A stretch of DNA of 64,000 nucleotides, taken from positions 62,001 through 126,000 of the forward strand of contig CAWIPM010000008.1 in NCBI GenBank assembly GCA_963838035.1, written 5' to 3'. Shown piece after piece: positions 46,532 through 55,081 of this stretch. Source of the DNA: CAVVNN01 sp963838035 (GTDB lineage Bacteria > Actinomycetota > Thermoleophilia > Solirubrobacterales > 70-9). The translations under genes and the position numbers were made by a program. Each line of letters starts with the position of its first letter. Positions within the stretch are counted from its first letter, which is position 1. The notes under the pieces are model-generated. The model had not been told where the DNA came from. It did no database searches and saw nothing but the letters and a program-made list of their open reading frames with translations.

Positions 46532-46948
46532 CCTGGCTGGCCTTCGAACCAGATCGTGAACGCGTGGTCGGCGAGCCCGGCAGCCGAGACGCCGTAGGTC
46601 GTCACCCCGCACGACGTCGTCTTCGGAGGAGCACCCGGTCCACTGCGGCTGGAGCCATCGCCGGCGAAACCGATCATCGCGAGCCGGTCGCTGTTCGCGT
46701 TCGTCTCGCCGATGCTGCTGGCCGTGGCCAAGGCGCTCCTCGCCGCGGCCGGGATGCGGCCCGCCGTTCCTCACCCGCGAGGAGTCGATCGCGTTCTTCC
46801 TCACCTTGCCTCCCGGGATCTCGGGCAAGGCTTTCTCCCTGGATAATGGACGGCGACCATCCCAGGCGCCGGCGCCGCCGTCAAGCGAGCGCTGAGGTTG
46901 ACCGCTAGCGTTGCGGCCCAACCGGCCCCGAGGAGAGGAAACGCAGCG
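46532..46948. other. Gene-free stretch with a possible degenerate coding remnant
   Basis: No convincing gene was found. On the plus strand, 46680-46750 translates as a hydrophobic helix ('L-F-A-F-V-S-P-M-L-L-A-V') and, one base out of register, 46771-46890 as 'F-L-T-R-E-E-S-I-A-F-F-L-T-L-P-P' and 'S-G-K-A-F-S-L-D-N-G', which looks like the C-terminal end of a real protein of unknown family. On the minus strand a 71-codon frame (46516-46731) is open but unsupported. The right end holds GAGGAGAGGAA, the ribosome site of the acyl-CoA dehydrogenase gene. Confidence 0.35.
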
Positions 46949-48211
46949 ATGGACTTCACCCCCAGCCCGCAGGTCGAGACGCTGCGCGAGCGCATCCTCG
47001 ACTTCATGGACGCCGAGATCTACCCGCAGGAGCGCGAGATCATGGAGGCGCTCGACGCCGAGGTCGCCCCGGGCGTCCCCTACCCGAAGATCCTGGTCGA
47101 GATCCGCGAGCGGGCCAGGGCCGAGGGCCTGTGGAACCTGTTCATGCCCGACGAGCGCTACGGCCCGGGGCTGAGCAACTGGGAGTACGGGCTGCTCTGC
47201 GAGGAGATGGGCCGCAGCCCGGCGGCAGCGCCGATGGCCTTCAACTGCGCGGCGCCGGACACCGGCAACATGGAGATCCTCGCCGAGCACGGCACGAGTC
47301 AACAGAGGGAAGAATGGCTCGAGCCCCTTCTCGAGGGACAGATCCGCTCCTGCTTCTCGATGACCGAGCCGGAGGTGTCGGGCTCGGACCCGACCCTGCT
47401 GCAGGCGCGCGCGGTGCGCGACGGCGACGAGTGGGTGATCGACGGGCACAAGTGGTTCACCTCGGGCGCGGTCGGCGCCGCGCTGGCGATCGCGATGGTC
47501 GTCACCGACCCCGACGCCCACCCCTACGCGCGGGCCTCGATGATCTGCGTGTCGACCGACAATCCGGGCTTCAACCTGGTGCGGCCGATCCCGGTGATGG
47601 GCCACGACGGTGGCCCGGGACACTGCGAGATCCGCTACGAAGAGTGCCGCGTGCCGGCTGCCAACCTGCTCGGCGAGCAGGGGATGGGGTTCGCGGTCGC
47701 CCAGGACCGCCTCGGCCCCGGCCGCATCCACCACTGCATGCGGGCGATCGGCACCGCCGAGCGGGCGCTGGAGATGATGTGCCGCCGCGCCAACGAGCGA
47801 GAAGCCTTCGGCAGCCCGCTCGCCGACAAGCAGTTCGTCCAGGAGTCGATCGCCGCCTCGCGGATGGAGATCGACCAGGCCCGCCTGCTCACCCTCTACG
47901 CCGCCTGGAAGATGGACACCGAGGGCAAGCGCGCCGCCCGCCAGGCGATCTCGGCAATCAAGGTCGTCGCCGCCAACATCGTCATGGATGTCCTCGATCG
48001 GGCGATCCAGGTCCACGGCTCCCTAGGGATGACCGACGACACCCCGCTCGCCGCCCTGTGGCGCTTCAGCCGCATGCTGCGCCTCGCCGACGGCCCCGAC
48101 GAGGTCCACAAGATGGTCCTCGCCCGCCGCGAGCTGAACCGCTGGTCGAAGCGCGCCGAGGCCGAGGCGGCCGGAGAGCTGGAGCCCCGGCACGCCCCCC
48201 GCCCGATCTGA
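46949..48211 (+). CDS. Acyl-CoA dehydrogenase
   Basis: A 420-residue FAD enzyme of fatty-acid or amino-acid catabolism. The N-terminal helical domain is followed by 'C-F-S-M-T-E-P-E-V-S-G-S-D-P' (FAD/substrate loop near residue 133) and 'D-G-H-K-W-F-T-S-G' (near 170). The C-terminal helical domain includes 'R-A-I-Q-V-H-G-S-L-G-M-T-D-D' with the FAD-binding G. The catalytic base position is in the long-chain/isobutyryl-like group but the substrate is unclear. ATG 46949 is preceded by a strong GAGGAGAGGA. Confidence 0.93.
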   Translation: MDFTPSPQVETLRERILDFMDAEIYPQEREIMEALDAEVAPGVPYPKILVEIRERARAEGLWNLFMPDERYGPGLSNWEYGLLCEEMGRSPAAAPMAFNCAAPDTGNMEILAEHGTSQQREEWLEPLLEGQIRSCFSMTEPEVSGSDPTLLQARAVRDGDEWVIDGHKWFTSGAVGAALAIAMVVTDPDAHPYARASMICVSTDNPGFNLVRPIPVMGHDGGPGHCEIRYEECRVPAANLLGEQGMGFAVAQDRLGPGRIHHCMRAIGTAERALEMMCRRANEREAFGSPLADKQFVQESIAASRMEIDQARLLTLYAAWKMDTEGKRAARQAISAIKVVAANIVMDVLDRAIQVHGSLGMTDDTPLAALWRFSRMLRLADGPDEVHKMVLARRELNRWSKRAEAEAAGELEPRHAPRPI

Positions 48212-48226
48212 GTGCCGACCGCCGAG

Positions 48227-48934
48227 CTACTTCGTTCCGAGCACGTCGACTCCGAAGTTGGAGCCGGTGACGCCGCTCCCACTGTTGCATTCTCCCAGCA
48301 CGGGATAGACGTAGAACGATTGGCTTTCGGTCGCCGACGGCGCGAAGCTCTGCATTCCTCGGAAGCCTTCGTGGAAAGGAACGAAGTTCATCTTCTGCGT
48401 GCCGGCGGCGCCGGTTTTGTCGATCACGATTCCCCACCCGGAGATGTCTTCGGTGGTGGGTTTGTTCGGATCAAGCGGATTGATCATTAGGTACGCAAGG
48501 GCCGCACGCGGAGCCGCGCAGCTTGCCGCAAAGGTCACCGTCAGCCCTGCCAGGTACTGATCGTCCTCGCCGGCCGGCTGGGCGTACGTCCCGACCAAGA
48601 CCGGAGCTTCGGTCCCAAAGGAGATCGTGGCGGGGTTCCGCAGCCGGGCCGTCGCCTGGGAAAATGGAGTCGACGGCGCATTGATGTCCGAACCGGTGAT
48701 CGAGCCGTCGGCGATCTTGGCGCCGTTGACCGCCGTGTTCTTGATCTTCGCCCTCGTGACCGCGTTCTTCTTGATCTTGGCGGCGGTCACCGCGTTCTTC
48801 TTCAGCTGCTTGGAGCCGACGCTGTTCTTGCCGAGCTGGGACGCCGCCAGGGCGGTGGCGCCACCGAGGACGAGGAACACCGCGACCGACGACATCACGT
48901 TGGCAAAGGTGAGGCGCTTCCGGATTCTCTTCAA
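48227..48934 (-). CDS. Secreted repeat protein, Thermoleophilia-type (copy 1)
   Basis: A 235-residue exported protein starting at TTG 48934 (AGGAG 7 bases upstream). A basic lead and a hydrophobic helix (about residues 9-28, 'M-S-S-V-A-V-F-L-V-L-G-G-A-T') precede five to six repeats of ten to eleven residues of the form K-x-N-A-V-T-x-A-K-I (about residues 32-80), then a globular domain of about 150 residues with two Cys. I know this N-terminal architecture as abundant in Solirubrobacterales; no function is established. The repeats suggest a beta-solenoid or extended stalk holding the C-terminal domain away from the cell. Confidence 0.75.
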   Translation of the reverse strand: MKRIRKRLTFANVMSSVAVFLVLGGATALAASQLGKNSVGSKQLKKNAVTAAKIKKNAVTRAKIKNTAVNGAKIADGSITGSDINAPSTPFSQATARLRNPATISFGTEAPVLVGTYAQPAGEDDQYLAGLTVTFAASCAAPRAALAYLMINPLDPNKPTTEDISGWGIVIDKTGAAGTQKMNFVPFHEGFRGMQSFAPSATESQSFYVYPVLGECNSGSGVTGSNFGVDVLGTK

Positions 48935-49049
48935 GGTCAGACTCCTGATCGAAGGGACGAGACATAGCCGTCCTGGGCGGGGACACGACGGCCCGAAACG
49001 CATGGGCAGCCTTTCAAGCCGAAGATCGGGCGTCAAGTGCGGGGCGCGC

Positions 49050-49520
49050 TCAGCCCCCCGATCGCATTCCCTCAAGGGCCCTGCGAACCGCTTCCGCCCC
49101 ACCTGCCGGCAGGTTCCCCCGCGCGGGGCGCCCCGAACCCGCAGCTATTTCTTCAACCTGCGCCGCGCCGGGCCCACGATCCAACCTCCTCCCCCTCAGC
49201 TGACCGCGCATAGCCGTCGCCAGTTCCTTCAGGGATTGGCCCCTGTTCGCGCCTCCGGCAGGTCTGCCCGTCTCCTTGCCGTCCCTTGACGCCCGCTTGC
49301 CGACCGCGCCGCGACCTTGGGCATCAGGCCTGCGCGCAGACCTGCCGTCGCCGGATCCGCGAGCCGCGGCTTCACCCCCGGCGTCCATCGCGGCCTCGGG
49401 TTGGGCCCCGGCTTCCGTCCTGGGTGCGGATTCCGACCCTCCGCCGCAGCCCACGATCAGCGCAACCGCGATCAGCGGCGGCAAGAGTCGGCCGGGCGTT
49501 CTCCTGACGATCAATTCCAC
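49050..49520 (-). CDS. Putative small lipoprotein of unknown function
   Basis: A 156-residue product from GTG 49520. A hydrophobic signal ends in I-V-G-C-G-G-G, a fair lipobox, after which the chain is low-complexity, rich in Gly, Ala, Arg and Glu, without a recognisable domain. Its C-terminal half is Arg-rich. Codon use fits the genome but the composition makes the call tentative. Confidence 0.5.
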   Translation of the reverse strand: MELIVRRTPGRLLPPLIAVALIVGCGGGSESAPRTEAGAQPEAAMDAGGEAAARGSGDGRSARRPDAQGRGAVGKRASRDGKETGRPAGGANRGQSLKELATAMRGQLRGRRLDRGPGAAQVEEIAAGSGRPARGNLPAGGAEAVRRALEGMRSGG

Positions 49521-49574
49521 CCCGTCCGATCGTAAGCCCTCCGAGCCCGCAGCTTCGCGCTCGGCCCCTGCGCC

Positions 49575-50591
49575 TCAGCCCAGCGTGACGTTCACCTTGG
49601 CGCCGACCGGCAGCGCCTTGCTCGGCTTCGGGCTCTGCTTCTTCACCTTCAGCTTGCCGTGTCTTTTGCCCTTTGCCTTGGGCTTCTTTACTTTGCCCAG
49701 GCTGCAATCGGCGCGCTTCAGCGCCTTCTTCGCCCCTTTGAGCGTCTTTTTCTTCAGGTTGGGGACGACGCAGGCCGCGTACGTGAACTTGTCAGTGCCG
49801 ACCGCTGGGCTCTGCCCCGGGTTCCTGACACCGACGTCGACCGCGCCCCGCGACCCCGGGGGCGAGACGGCGGTGATCTGGCTGTCGGAGTCGACCGTGA
49901 AGCTGGCCGCCGGCACTGCGCCGAAGCTGACCGCGGTGGCGCCCGTGAAATCGTGCCCGGCGATCGTCACTGAGGTTCCGCCGCCTGTGGGGCCGGATGC
50001 CGGGCTCAGCGACGAGATCCCCGGCAGCGGCTGGACGTCAGCGTTGTATGCGAGCTCGAGCGGACTACTCGAGCCGTCAGGCCCGAGAGTCGAGCCGTCC
50101 GGGAACGTCGAGATCCATATGGCCGCTTTGGAGTTTGGGGTCGATGCCTCGCCGATGTACTCGTTCGGGTCGGTGTTGTCTATGCCGACGATATCTCCGG
50201 CGTGGATCGGCAGGTCGGTCGCGAACACCTGCGTGCCGAAGCTGATCGGTTTCCCTTCGGCGCTCGTGCCGGCCCCGGTGTATGCACCGAAGCCCGCCGG
50301 ATGCAGCACCTGCAGTTTGAAGCCCCCCGGCCCACCCGCTTCTTTAACCCGCCATCGCACGATCGTCCCGTCGCTCGGGGATTCGAGGACCGCCCCCGGG
50401 AGCGCAACCTGGGCGTAGGTGCACAGGGTGCCGCAGAACAGGGACGGGGAAGACGAAGCCGTCAACGGGCTGCCGATCGTCACGATGGAAGCCTGGGCGC
50501 TCGACGCGGAGACCAGAATCAAGGTAGCGGCTAAGGACGCAAGCGAGGCAGCGCAGCGTCCTCGGTTCAGAGTCGACGGCATCGGCTTCAT
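49575..50591 (-). CDS. Secreted protein with IPT/TIG and PASTA-like domains
   Basis: A 338-residue exported protein. After a signal peptide (about residues 8-33) comes a jelly-roll-like N-terminal domain of about 160 residues, an IPT/TIG domain (about 195-275; 'S-S-L-S-P-A-S-G-P-T-G-G-G-T-S-V-T-I-A-G' is diagnostic), and a Lys-rich PASTA-like C-terminus (about 277-338; 'V-V-P-N-L-K-K-K-T-L-K-G-A-K-K-A-L' and 'Q-S-P-K-P-S-K-A-L-P-V-G-A-K-V-N-V'). PASTA modules bind peptidoglycan, so the protein may be wall-attached. Start ATG 50591, with GAGGGGG upstream. Confidence 0.8.
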   Translation of the reverse strand: MKPMPSTLNRGRCAASLASLAATLILVSASSAQASIVTIGSPLTASSSPSLFCGTLCTYAQVALPGAVLESPSDGTIVRWRVKEAGGPGGFKLQVLHPAGFGAYTGAGTSAEGKPISFGTQVFATDLPIHAGDIVGIDNTDPNEYIGEASTPNSKAAIWISTFPDGSTLGPDGSSSPLELAYNADVQPLPGISSLSPASGPTGGGTSVTIAGHDFTGATAVSFGAVPAASFTVDSDSQITAVSPPGSRGAVDVGVRNPGQSPAVGTDKFTYAACVVPNLKKKTLKGAKKALKRADCSLGKVKKPKAKGKRHGKLKVKKQSPKPSKALPVGAKVNVTLG

Positions 50592-50685
50592 CTCAAACCC
50601 CCTCGGTCGCCTGCGTTGATGATTGCACGGCAGGCAAGCCCCGGCCCGGAAATCCGGCTCTGACCTGTGTGGAACGGGTGCGGGA

Positions 50686-50730
50686 GCCTCGGTCGGCCGT
50701 GGAGCGCAGGGTTCCGCGGCCGACCGAGGC
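50686..50730. terminator. Perfect 14-base hairpin downstream of repeat-protein copy 2
   Basis: GCCTCGGTCGGCCG (50686-50699) pairs exactly with 50717-50730, loop 17 bases. It lies 27 bases past the stop of the minus-strand gene 50758-51426 and is probably its terminator. Confidence 0.65.
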
Positions 50731-50757
50731 AATTTGAGATTCGGCTATTCGGTAGGT

Positions 50758-51426
50758 CTAGCCGATCGCATAACCCGTGAACGCACACTGCGGATTGACA
50801 CCGCTGAATGCCTCTGACTCCCACATGACCGTCACGTTGCGGCCACCGCTGCCGAAGTAGAGATGGGTACTGCCAATTACCGCGTCGCTCTGTTCGGACA
50901 GCAGCTCCGTGTTGGAGGTGGGATGCAAAAAGTCTTCTATGACTGGGTTTTTGTTTTCTCCAGTGATGCCTGTCGGATTCGCGACGGATTGCAGCCGCGA
51001 TCCAGCCGGACCATTGGCGACCACTGACAGTTTGGGTGTTGCGGTGCAGGACGCTGTCAGGGTGAATCCGTCGAGGTTGAGGATTTCCGTTGGCCCGGTC
51101 GTCGGGTTGCCGCTGAAGTTGATCGCCTTGACGGTGTTGCCGCCGACGGTGTTGGCGTCATTTGCGCTGGTCGCGCTCGGTACCGCGCCAAGCGTGCCAA
51201 GGTTGATCTTGGGGCCGGTCACCGCACCGTTCTTGATCTTCGCCGTGACGATCGCGTTCTTCTTGATCTTGGTGTTGGTCACGGCGTTGTTCTTCAGCTG
51301 CTTGGTGCCGACCGTGTTCTTGCCGAGCTGCTTGGCGGCAAATGCTGTGGCGCCGCCAAGGATCAGGAAGACGGCGATCGACGACATCACGTTGGCGTAG
51401 GTGAGCCGCCTGCGTATCTGCTTCAA
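50758..51426 (-). CDS. Secreted repeat protein, Thermoleophilia-type (copy 2)
   Basis: A 222-residue paralogue of copy 1. TTG 51426 follows AAGGAG with 5-base spacing. The lead and helix ('A-N-V-M-S-S-I-A-V-F-L-I-L-G-G-A') match copy 1 almost residue for residue, then repeats of the type K-N-x-A-V-T-x-x-K-I run to about residue 70. The C-terminal domain, ending 'C-A-F-T-G-Y-A-I-G', is unlike that of copy 1 but close in style to copy 3 ('C-V-F-A-G-Y-A-V'). The coding sequence looks less GC-rich than its neighbours, which may indicate relaxed selection or transfer. Confidence 0.75.
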   Translation of the reverse strand: MKQIRRRLTYANVMSSIAVFLILGGATAFAAKQLGKNTVGTKQLKNNAVTNTKIKKNAIVTAKIKNGAVTGPKINLGTLGAVPSATSANDANTVGGNTVKAINFSGNPTTGPTEILNLDGFTLTASCTATPKLSVVANGPAGSRLQSVANPTGITGENKNPVIEDFLHPTSNTELLSEQSDAVIGSTHLYFGSGGRNVTVMWESEAFSGVNPQCAFTGYAIG

Positions 51427-51533
51427 GAGATCTCCTTGGTCGCGGGAGGGGAGGGTGTTGGACGAGCCTCCGGGCCCAGTTGCGGATCGCCCGACACTCA
51501 CAGGTCAGACGACTCCCGTCAAGCCGCCTTGGC

Positions 51534-52601
51534 TCAGCTCCGCCGCTCCGCCTCCGCCGAGGCCTCGGCCAGGCGCTCGACCATGCGGGCGAAGGCCTGG
51601 ATGCCCTCGTCGACCTTGCCGTATCCCCCTGCGGCATAGCGAGCGTAGACGCCCTCCAGGATGATCGCCAGCTTCCAGTAGCCGAGGGCGATGAAGAAGT
51701 CGAGGTCGGAGAGGTCGCGGCCGGAGCGCTCGGCGTATCTCGCGCGCAGCTCCTCGCGGGTGGGGAAGCCGGGGGCGAGGTTGGCGGGCTGGCCGAGGGC
51801 GATCGGCTCCTCCTCTTCCCGATCGGGCCAGTAGACCATCAGCAGGCCGACGTCGGCGAGCGGGTCGCCGAGGGTGCACAGCTCCCAGTCGACCACCGCG
51901 GCGACCTCTCCGGACGGAGCGAGGATCATGTTGTCGAGGCGGTAGTCGCCATGGACGATCGTCGCCGGGCCCTGCTCGGGGATGCGAGCGGCGAGGCGGT
52001 CGTGGACCGCGTCGATCGCGGCCAGCTCGCGCGTCTTCGACTTCTCCCACTGCCCCTGCCAGCGGCGCAGCTGGCGGGCGACGTAGTCCTCCTTGCGGCC
52101 GAGGTCGCCGAGACCCACTGCGTCGGGGTCGACGGCGTGGATCGCGACCAGGGTGTCGGCAACCCGCATCCCGATCGCACGGCGGTCGGCCTCGTCGGGG
52201 AACGCCTCGGCCTCGGCCAGGCCGCGCAGGATCGGCCCCTCGACGAACTCCATCACGTAGAAGGGGGCTCCGTTGACGCTCTCGTCCTCGCAGAGCCCGA
52301 CCACCGGCGCCACCGGCACCTCGGTCGGCCCCAGCGCCGAGACGACCTTGTGCTCCCGCCCCATGTCGTGGGCGGAGCCGAGGCGCCTGCCAAGGGGCGG
52401 CCGGCGCAGCGCCCAGCGGCGACCGGCGGCGTCGCTGACCCCGTAGGTGAGGTTGGAGTGCCCGCCGGAGATGCGCTCGAAGCGCAGCGGCAGCTCCACC
52501 CCCGGGACCTGCGCGGCGAACCAGCCCTCGACCCCCGCTCGGTCGATCCCCTCCGGTGCCTGCGCCAAGCCGTCGGCCGTGCCTGTAGCCTCGTCGCCCA
52601 T
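51534..52601 (-). CDS. Aminoglycoside-phosphotransferase-family kinase
   Basis: A 355-residue protein with the APH/choline-kinase fold. Near the N-terminus 'I-S-G-G-H-S-N-L-T-Y' forms the nucleotide loop; the catalytic 'V-H-G-D-Y-R-L-D-N-M' and metal-binding 'V-V-D-W-E-L-C-T-L-G-D-P-L-A-D' are present near residues 220 and 240. This version is common beside acyl-CoA dehydrogenases in actinobacteria and eukaryotic ACAD10/11 fusions, and may phosphorylate 4-hydroxyacyl-CoAs; here it lies 3 kb from an acyl-CoA dehydrogenase. The ATG at 52601 is 9 bases below a TATGCT -10 box. Confidence 0.87.
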   Translation of the reverse strand: MGDEATGTADGLAQAPEGIDRAGVEGWFAAQVPGVELPLRFERISGGHSNLTYGVSDAAGRRWALRRPPLGRRLGSAHDMGREHKVVSALGPTEVPVAPVVGLCEDESVNGAPFYVMEFVEGPILRGLAEAEAFPDEADRRAIGMRVADTLVAIHAVDPDAVGLGDLGRKEDYVARQLRRWQGQWEKSKTRELAAIDAVHDRLAARIPEQGPATIVHGDYRLDNMILAPSGEVAAVVDWELCTLGDPLADVGLLMVYWPDREEEEPIALGQPANLAPGFPTREELRARYAERSGRDLSDLDFFIALGYWKLAIILEGVYARYAAGGYGKVDEGIQAFARMVERLAEASAEAERRS

Positions 52602-52610
52602 AGCCGCGCA

Positions 52611-52616
52611 AGCATA
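52611..52616 (-). promoter_or_regulatory. TANNNT -10 box for the phosphotransferase gene
   Basis: TATGCT on the minus strand ends 9 bases before ATG 52601; no Shine-Dalgarno. Confidence 0.45.
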
Positions 52617-52635
52617 TGCCCGACGAGGTGGACGT

Positions 52636-53880
52636 TTGAACCCATCGCTTGCCAACAGGCTCAGGATTGGCTTCGCGATCTGCTTCGCCGTGCTGACGGC
52701 GATGGCGGTGATCGGCGTCGCCCGCTTCATCCAGCAGCGCCAGGACTACGAGGATGGGATCGCGCGCTCCTACCAGGCCGAGATGGCGGCCCGGGTCGAC
52801 CTCGCGGAGGGGCGCCGCCCCGCCGCGTCGCGTGCGGCGATTGCCGCCCAGTCCCGCCACCGCCGGCAACTCCAGGACAGCATCTCCGGCGACACGCGCG
52901 ACACCGCGCTGCTGGTCGCGGCCGGGCTGATCGCCGGCCTGACCGCGGCGCTGCTCCTCTTCAGCGGCCTGATCGCCTCGATGCGACGCCCACTGGAGGA
53001 GCTTGTCGACGCAGCCAGGCACCTTGCCGAGGGGGACCGCAGCGCCCGGGTGAAAGTCGGTGGCCTCTCGGAGACGGCGACGCTGGGGGCCGCCTTCAAC
53101 GAGATGGCCGCCGAGCTGGAGCAGGAGGCGAGCCGTCGCGACGAGCTCGACCGGATGAAGGACGATTTCGTCCTCACCGCCTCTCACGAGCTGCGCAGCC
53201 CGCTCACCTCGGTGCAGGGGTTTGCCGAGCTGCTGATGCTGGAGCGCGAGAAGCTGAGTCCCAAGCAGGCGGAGACGGTCGAGGTCATCCTCGACAACAG
53301 CCGCCACCTGGTGCGCCTGCTCAACGACCTGCTCGACCTCGCCCGCAGCGACGCCGGGCGGCTGACGATCAGGCCCGTGCCGACCGAGGTCGAGCCACTG
53401 ATCGAGGACGTGGCGCGGACGATGCGGGCGCAGACCGTGGCGAAGGGCCAGGCGCTGACCACCGAGGTCGAGGACGGCCTGCCCCGGGTGAGCGTCGAGC
53501 CGGACCGCATTCGCCAAGTACTGGTGAATCTGCTTACCAATGCGCATGAGTACTGCGCCGAAGGTGCGTCCATTCGGGTGACAGCGGCCCGCGCCGGTGC
53601 TGAAGTGGAGATCGCCGTGAGCGACGACGGGCCGGGGATCCCCGAGCAGCAGCTGGAGCACATCTTCGAGCGCTTCACGCGCGGCGATGCGGGGCTGACG
53701 CAGCGGGTCGGCGGAACCGGCCTCGGCCTGGCGATCTCGAAGTCGCTCGTCGAGCTGCACGGCGGCACGATCGACGCCGCTTCCACACCGGGCCGGGGCT
53801 CCATCTTTCGAATCCGCCTTCCAGTGCCCGCCGCGGCCGCGCCTCCCGCCGCCGGCCGCGCCGCGACAGAGGCCGGCTGA
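52636..53880 (+). CDS. Sensor histidine kinase
   Basis: A 414-residue membrane kinase. Two helices (about 9-31 and 95-118) flank a short extracytoplasmic domain, then HAMP (about 118-170), the HisKA helix with phosphorylated His in S-H-E-L-R-S-P-L (near 182), and the HATPase domain with N-box 'N-L-L-T-N-A-H-E-Y', G1 'D-D-G-P-G-I-P' and G2 'G-G-T-G-L-G-L'. The TTG at 52636 is the only good start, after GAGGTGG. Its stop shares a base with the receiver gene. Confidence 0.9.
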   Translation: MNPSLANRLRIGFAICFAVLTAMAVIGVARFIQQRQDYEDGIARSYQAEMAARVDLAEGRRPAASRAAIAAQSRHRRQLQDSISGDTRDTALLVAAGLIAGLTAALLLFSGLIASMRRPLEELVDAARHLAEGDRSARVKVGGLSETATLGAAFNEMAAELEQEASRRDELDRMKDDFVLTASHELRSPLTSVQGFAELLMLEREKLSPKQAETVEVILDNSRHLVRLLNDLLDLARSDAGRLTIRPVPTEVEPLIEDVARTMRAQTVAKGQALTTEVEDGLPRVSVEPDRIRQVLVNLLTNAHEYCAEGASIRVTAARAGAEVEIAVSDDGPGIPEQQLEHIFERFTRGDAGLTQRVGGTGLGLAISKSLVELHGGTIDAASTPGRGSIFRIRLPVPAAAAPPAAGRAATEAG

Positions 53881-54251
53881 TGGCCCTGGTCCTGGTCGCC
53901 GACGACTCCGAGACGATCCTGCTGCTGCTGCGGACGCGGTTGGAGATGGCCGGCTATCGGGTCGAGACCGCCGCAGATGGCGAGGAGGTGGTGGAGGCCG
54001 TCCGCCGCGAGGACCCCGGCCACAGCCCCGACGTGCTCCTGCTCGACGCGATGATGCCGCGCAAGTCCGGCATCGACGCGCTGCGCGAGCTGCGCGCCGA
54101 GGGGTTCGACACGCCCGCCCTGATCGTCAGCGCCCACCAGGACGCCGCTGACGCCGACGCCCCCACCGACCTCGAGATCAGCGGCTACCTGGCCAAGCCG
54201 ATCGACTTCGAGCTGCTGCTCGGCAGCCTCGCCGAGCTGACGGGGGGCTGA
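53880..54251 (+). CDS. Stand-alone CheY-like response regulator
   Basis: A 123-residue single receiver domain. Acidic pocket D-D-S near residue 9, phosphoacceptor Asp in 'L-L-L-D-A-M-M-P' near 55, Ser/Thr in 'I-V-S-A-H' and Lys in 'L-A-K-P-I' near 107. With no output domain it must act through protein contacts or a phosphorelay. The upstream kinase is its likely partner (TGATG overlap). Confidence 0.92.
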   Translation: MALVLVADDSETILLLLRTRLEMAGYRVETAADGEEVVEAVRREDPGHSPDVLLLDAMMPRKSGIDALRELRAEGFDTPALIVSAHQDAADADAPTDLEISGYLAKPIDFELLLGSLAELTGG

Positions 54252-54265
54252 GACTCCCCTCCCCG

Positions 54266-54295
54266 GCGGACGCGGCCCCTGAGGGCCGCGTCCGC
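54266..54295. terminator. Bidirectional terminator hairpin
   Basis: GCGGACGCGGCCC (54266-54278) pairs with 54283-54295 around a CTGA loop, a perfect 13-base stem. It sits between convergent genes: the receiver gene ends at 54251 and repeat-protein copy 3 ends at 54316. Confidence 0.75.
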
Positions 54296-54315
54296 AGTCG
54301 GGAGTTGATGTCGGC

Positions 54316-54960
54316 CTACCGGCTGACCGCCACCGCGTAGCCGGCGAAGACGCACTGGGCGCCGGCGACATTGGTGCCGACCGAGGTGAACGTGTTGACG
54401 TAAGTGTGCCCGTCGCCGGAGATCTGGGCATCGGAGCCGTCGTCAGGCCCTTCCCATACGCTAGCGGCGGCTGTATCGCCGATCTGGATCTTTTCGCCCG
54501 GGTTGAACGGGTTGGCGTCTTCGCCCTCGTAGCTCTCAGCGGCGGAATTGGCCTGACTGGTTTCGACGTAGTTCTTTCCTTCTGGGCCGGCGCTGCATTC
54601 GCCCTTGTAGGTGAACGGCCCGATCGTCTGCAGCGTCACCGTCTGGCCGATCGAAGCGTTGGTGAACCAGGTCTTGAGCTGGTCCGCCGTTCCCGCCGCG
54701 TCGGCGTGCGTGGCGTTGGTCGCGTTGGGCACCGTGCCGAGCTTGGCCAGATTGATCTGCGTGCCGGTCAGCGCATGGTTCTTGATCTGCTTGCCGGTCA
54801 GGGTGTGCTTCTTCAGTCGGTTGCCGGGAATCGAGTTCGACTTGATCGTCTTGCCGTTGATCTTCGAAGCCGCGTAGACGGTGCCGCCCAACGCGATGAA
54901 CAATGCCAAGACGCTGATCACCAGGGCGGGCGACGGACGTCGGATAAGCAAGCGCTTCAT
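54316..54960 (-). CDS. Secreted repeat protein, Thermoleophilia-type (copy 3)
   Basis: A 214-residue exported protein starting at ATG 54960, after CAGGAGG. It has a basic lead, a hydrophobic helix with 'A-L-G-G-T-V-Y-A-A' and four repeats of K-x-x-x-(I/L)-T/P-G-x-x-(I/L)-K (about residues 33-68), then a C-terminal domain with two Cys ending in a Gly-Tyr-Ala motif like copy 2. The repeat register differs from copies 1 and 2, so it is a more distant relative. Confidence 0.75.
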   Translation of the reverse strand: MKRLLIRRPSPALVISVLALFIALGGTVYAASKINGKTIKSNSIPGNRLKKHTLTGKQIKNHALTGTQINLAKLGTVPNATNATHADAAGTADQLKTWFTNASIGQTVTLQTIGPFTYKGECSAGPEGKNYVETSQANSAAESYEGEDANPFNPGEKIQIGDTAAASVWEGPDDGSDAQISGDGHTYVNTFTSVGTNVAGAQCVFAGYAVAVSR

Positions 54961-55081
54961 GCAAGCCTCCTGAAAGTTGGTCAGTTACGCCCCGTCTCCC
55001 CGGCGGAGCCTTCACGCGTTACATCCTTCTTGCTTGCAGTCCGCCTGTCAACAGGCGGAGAATCGGGCCTCGCCGTCGCTC

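Noticed and set aside
46516..46731. A 71-codon minus-strand gene in the 46.5-46.9 kb gap.
   Set aside because: No start signal, no domain, and the plus strand has more protein-like remnants.
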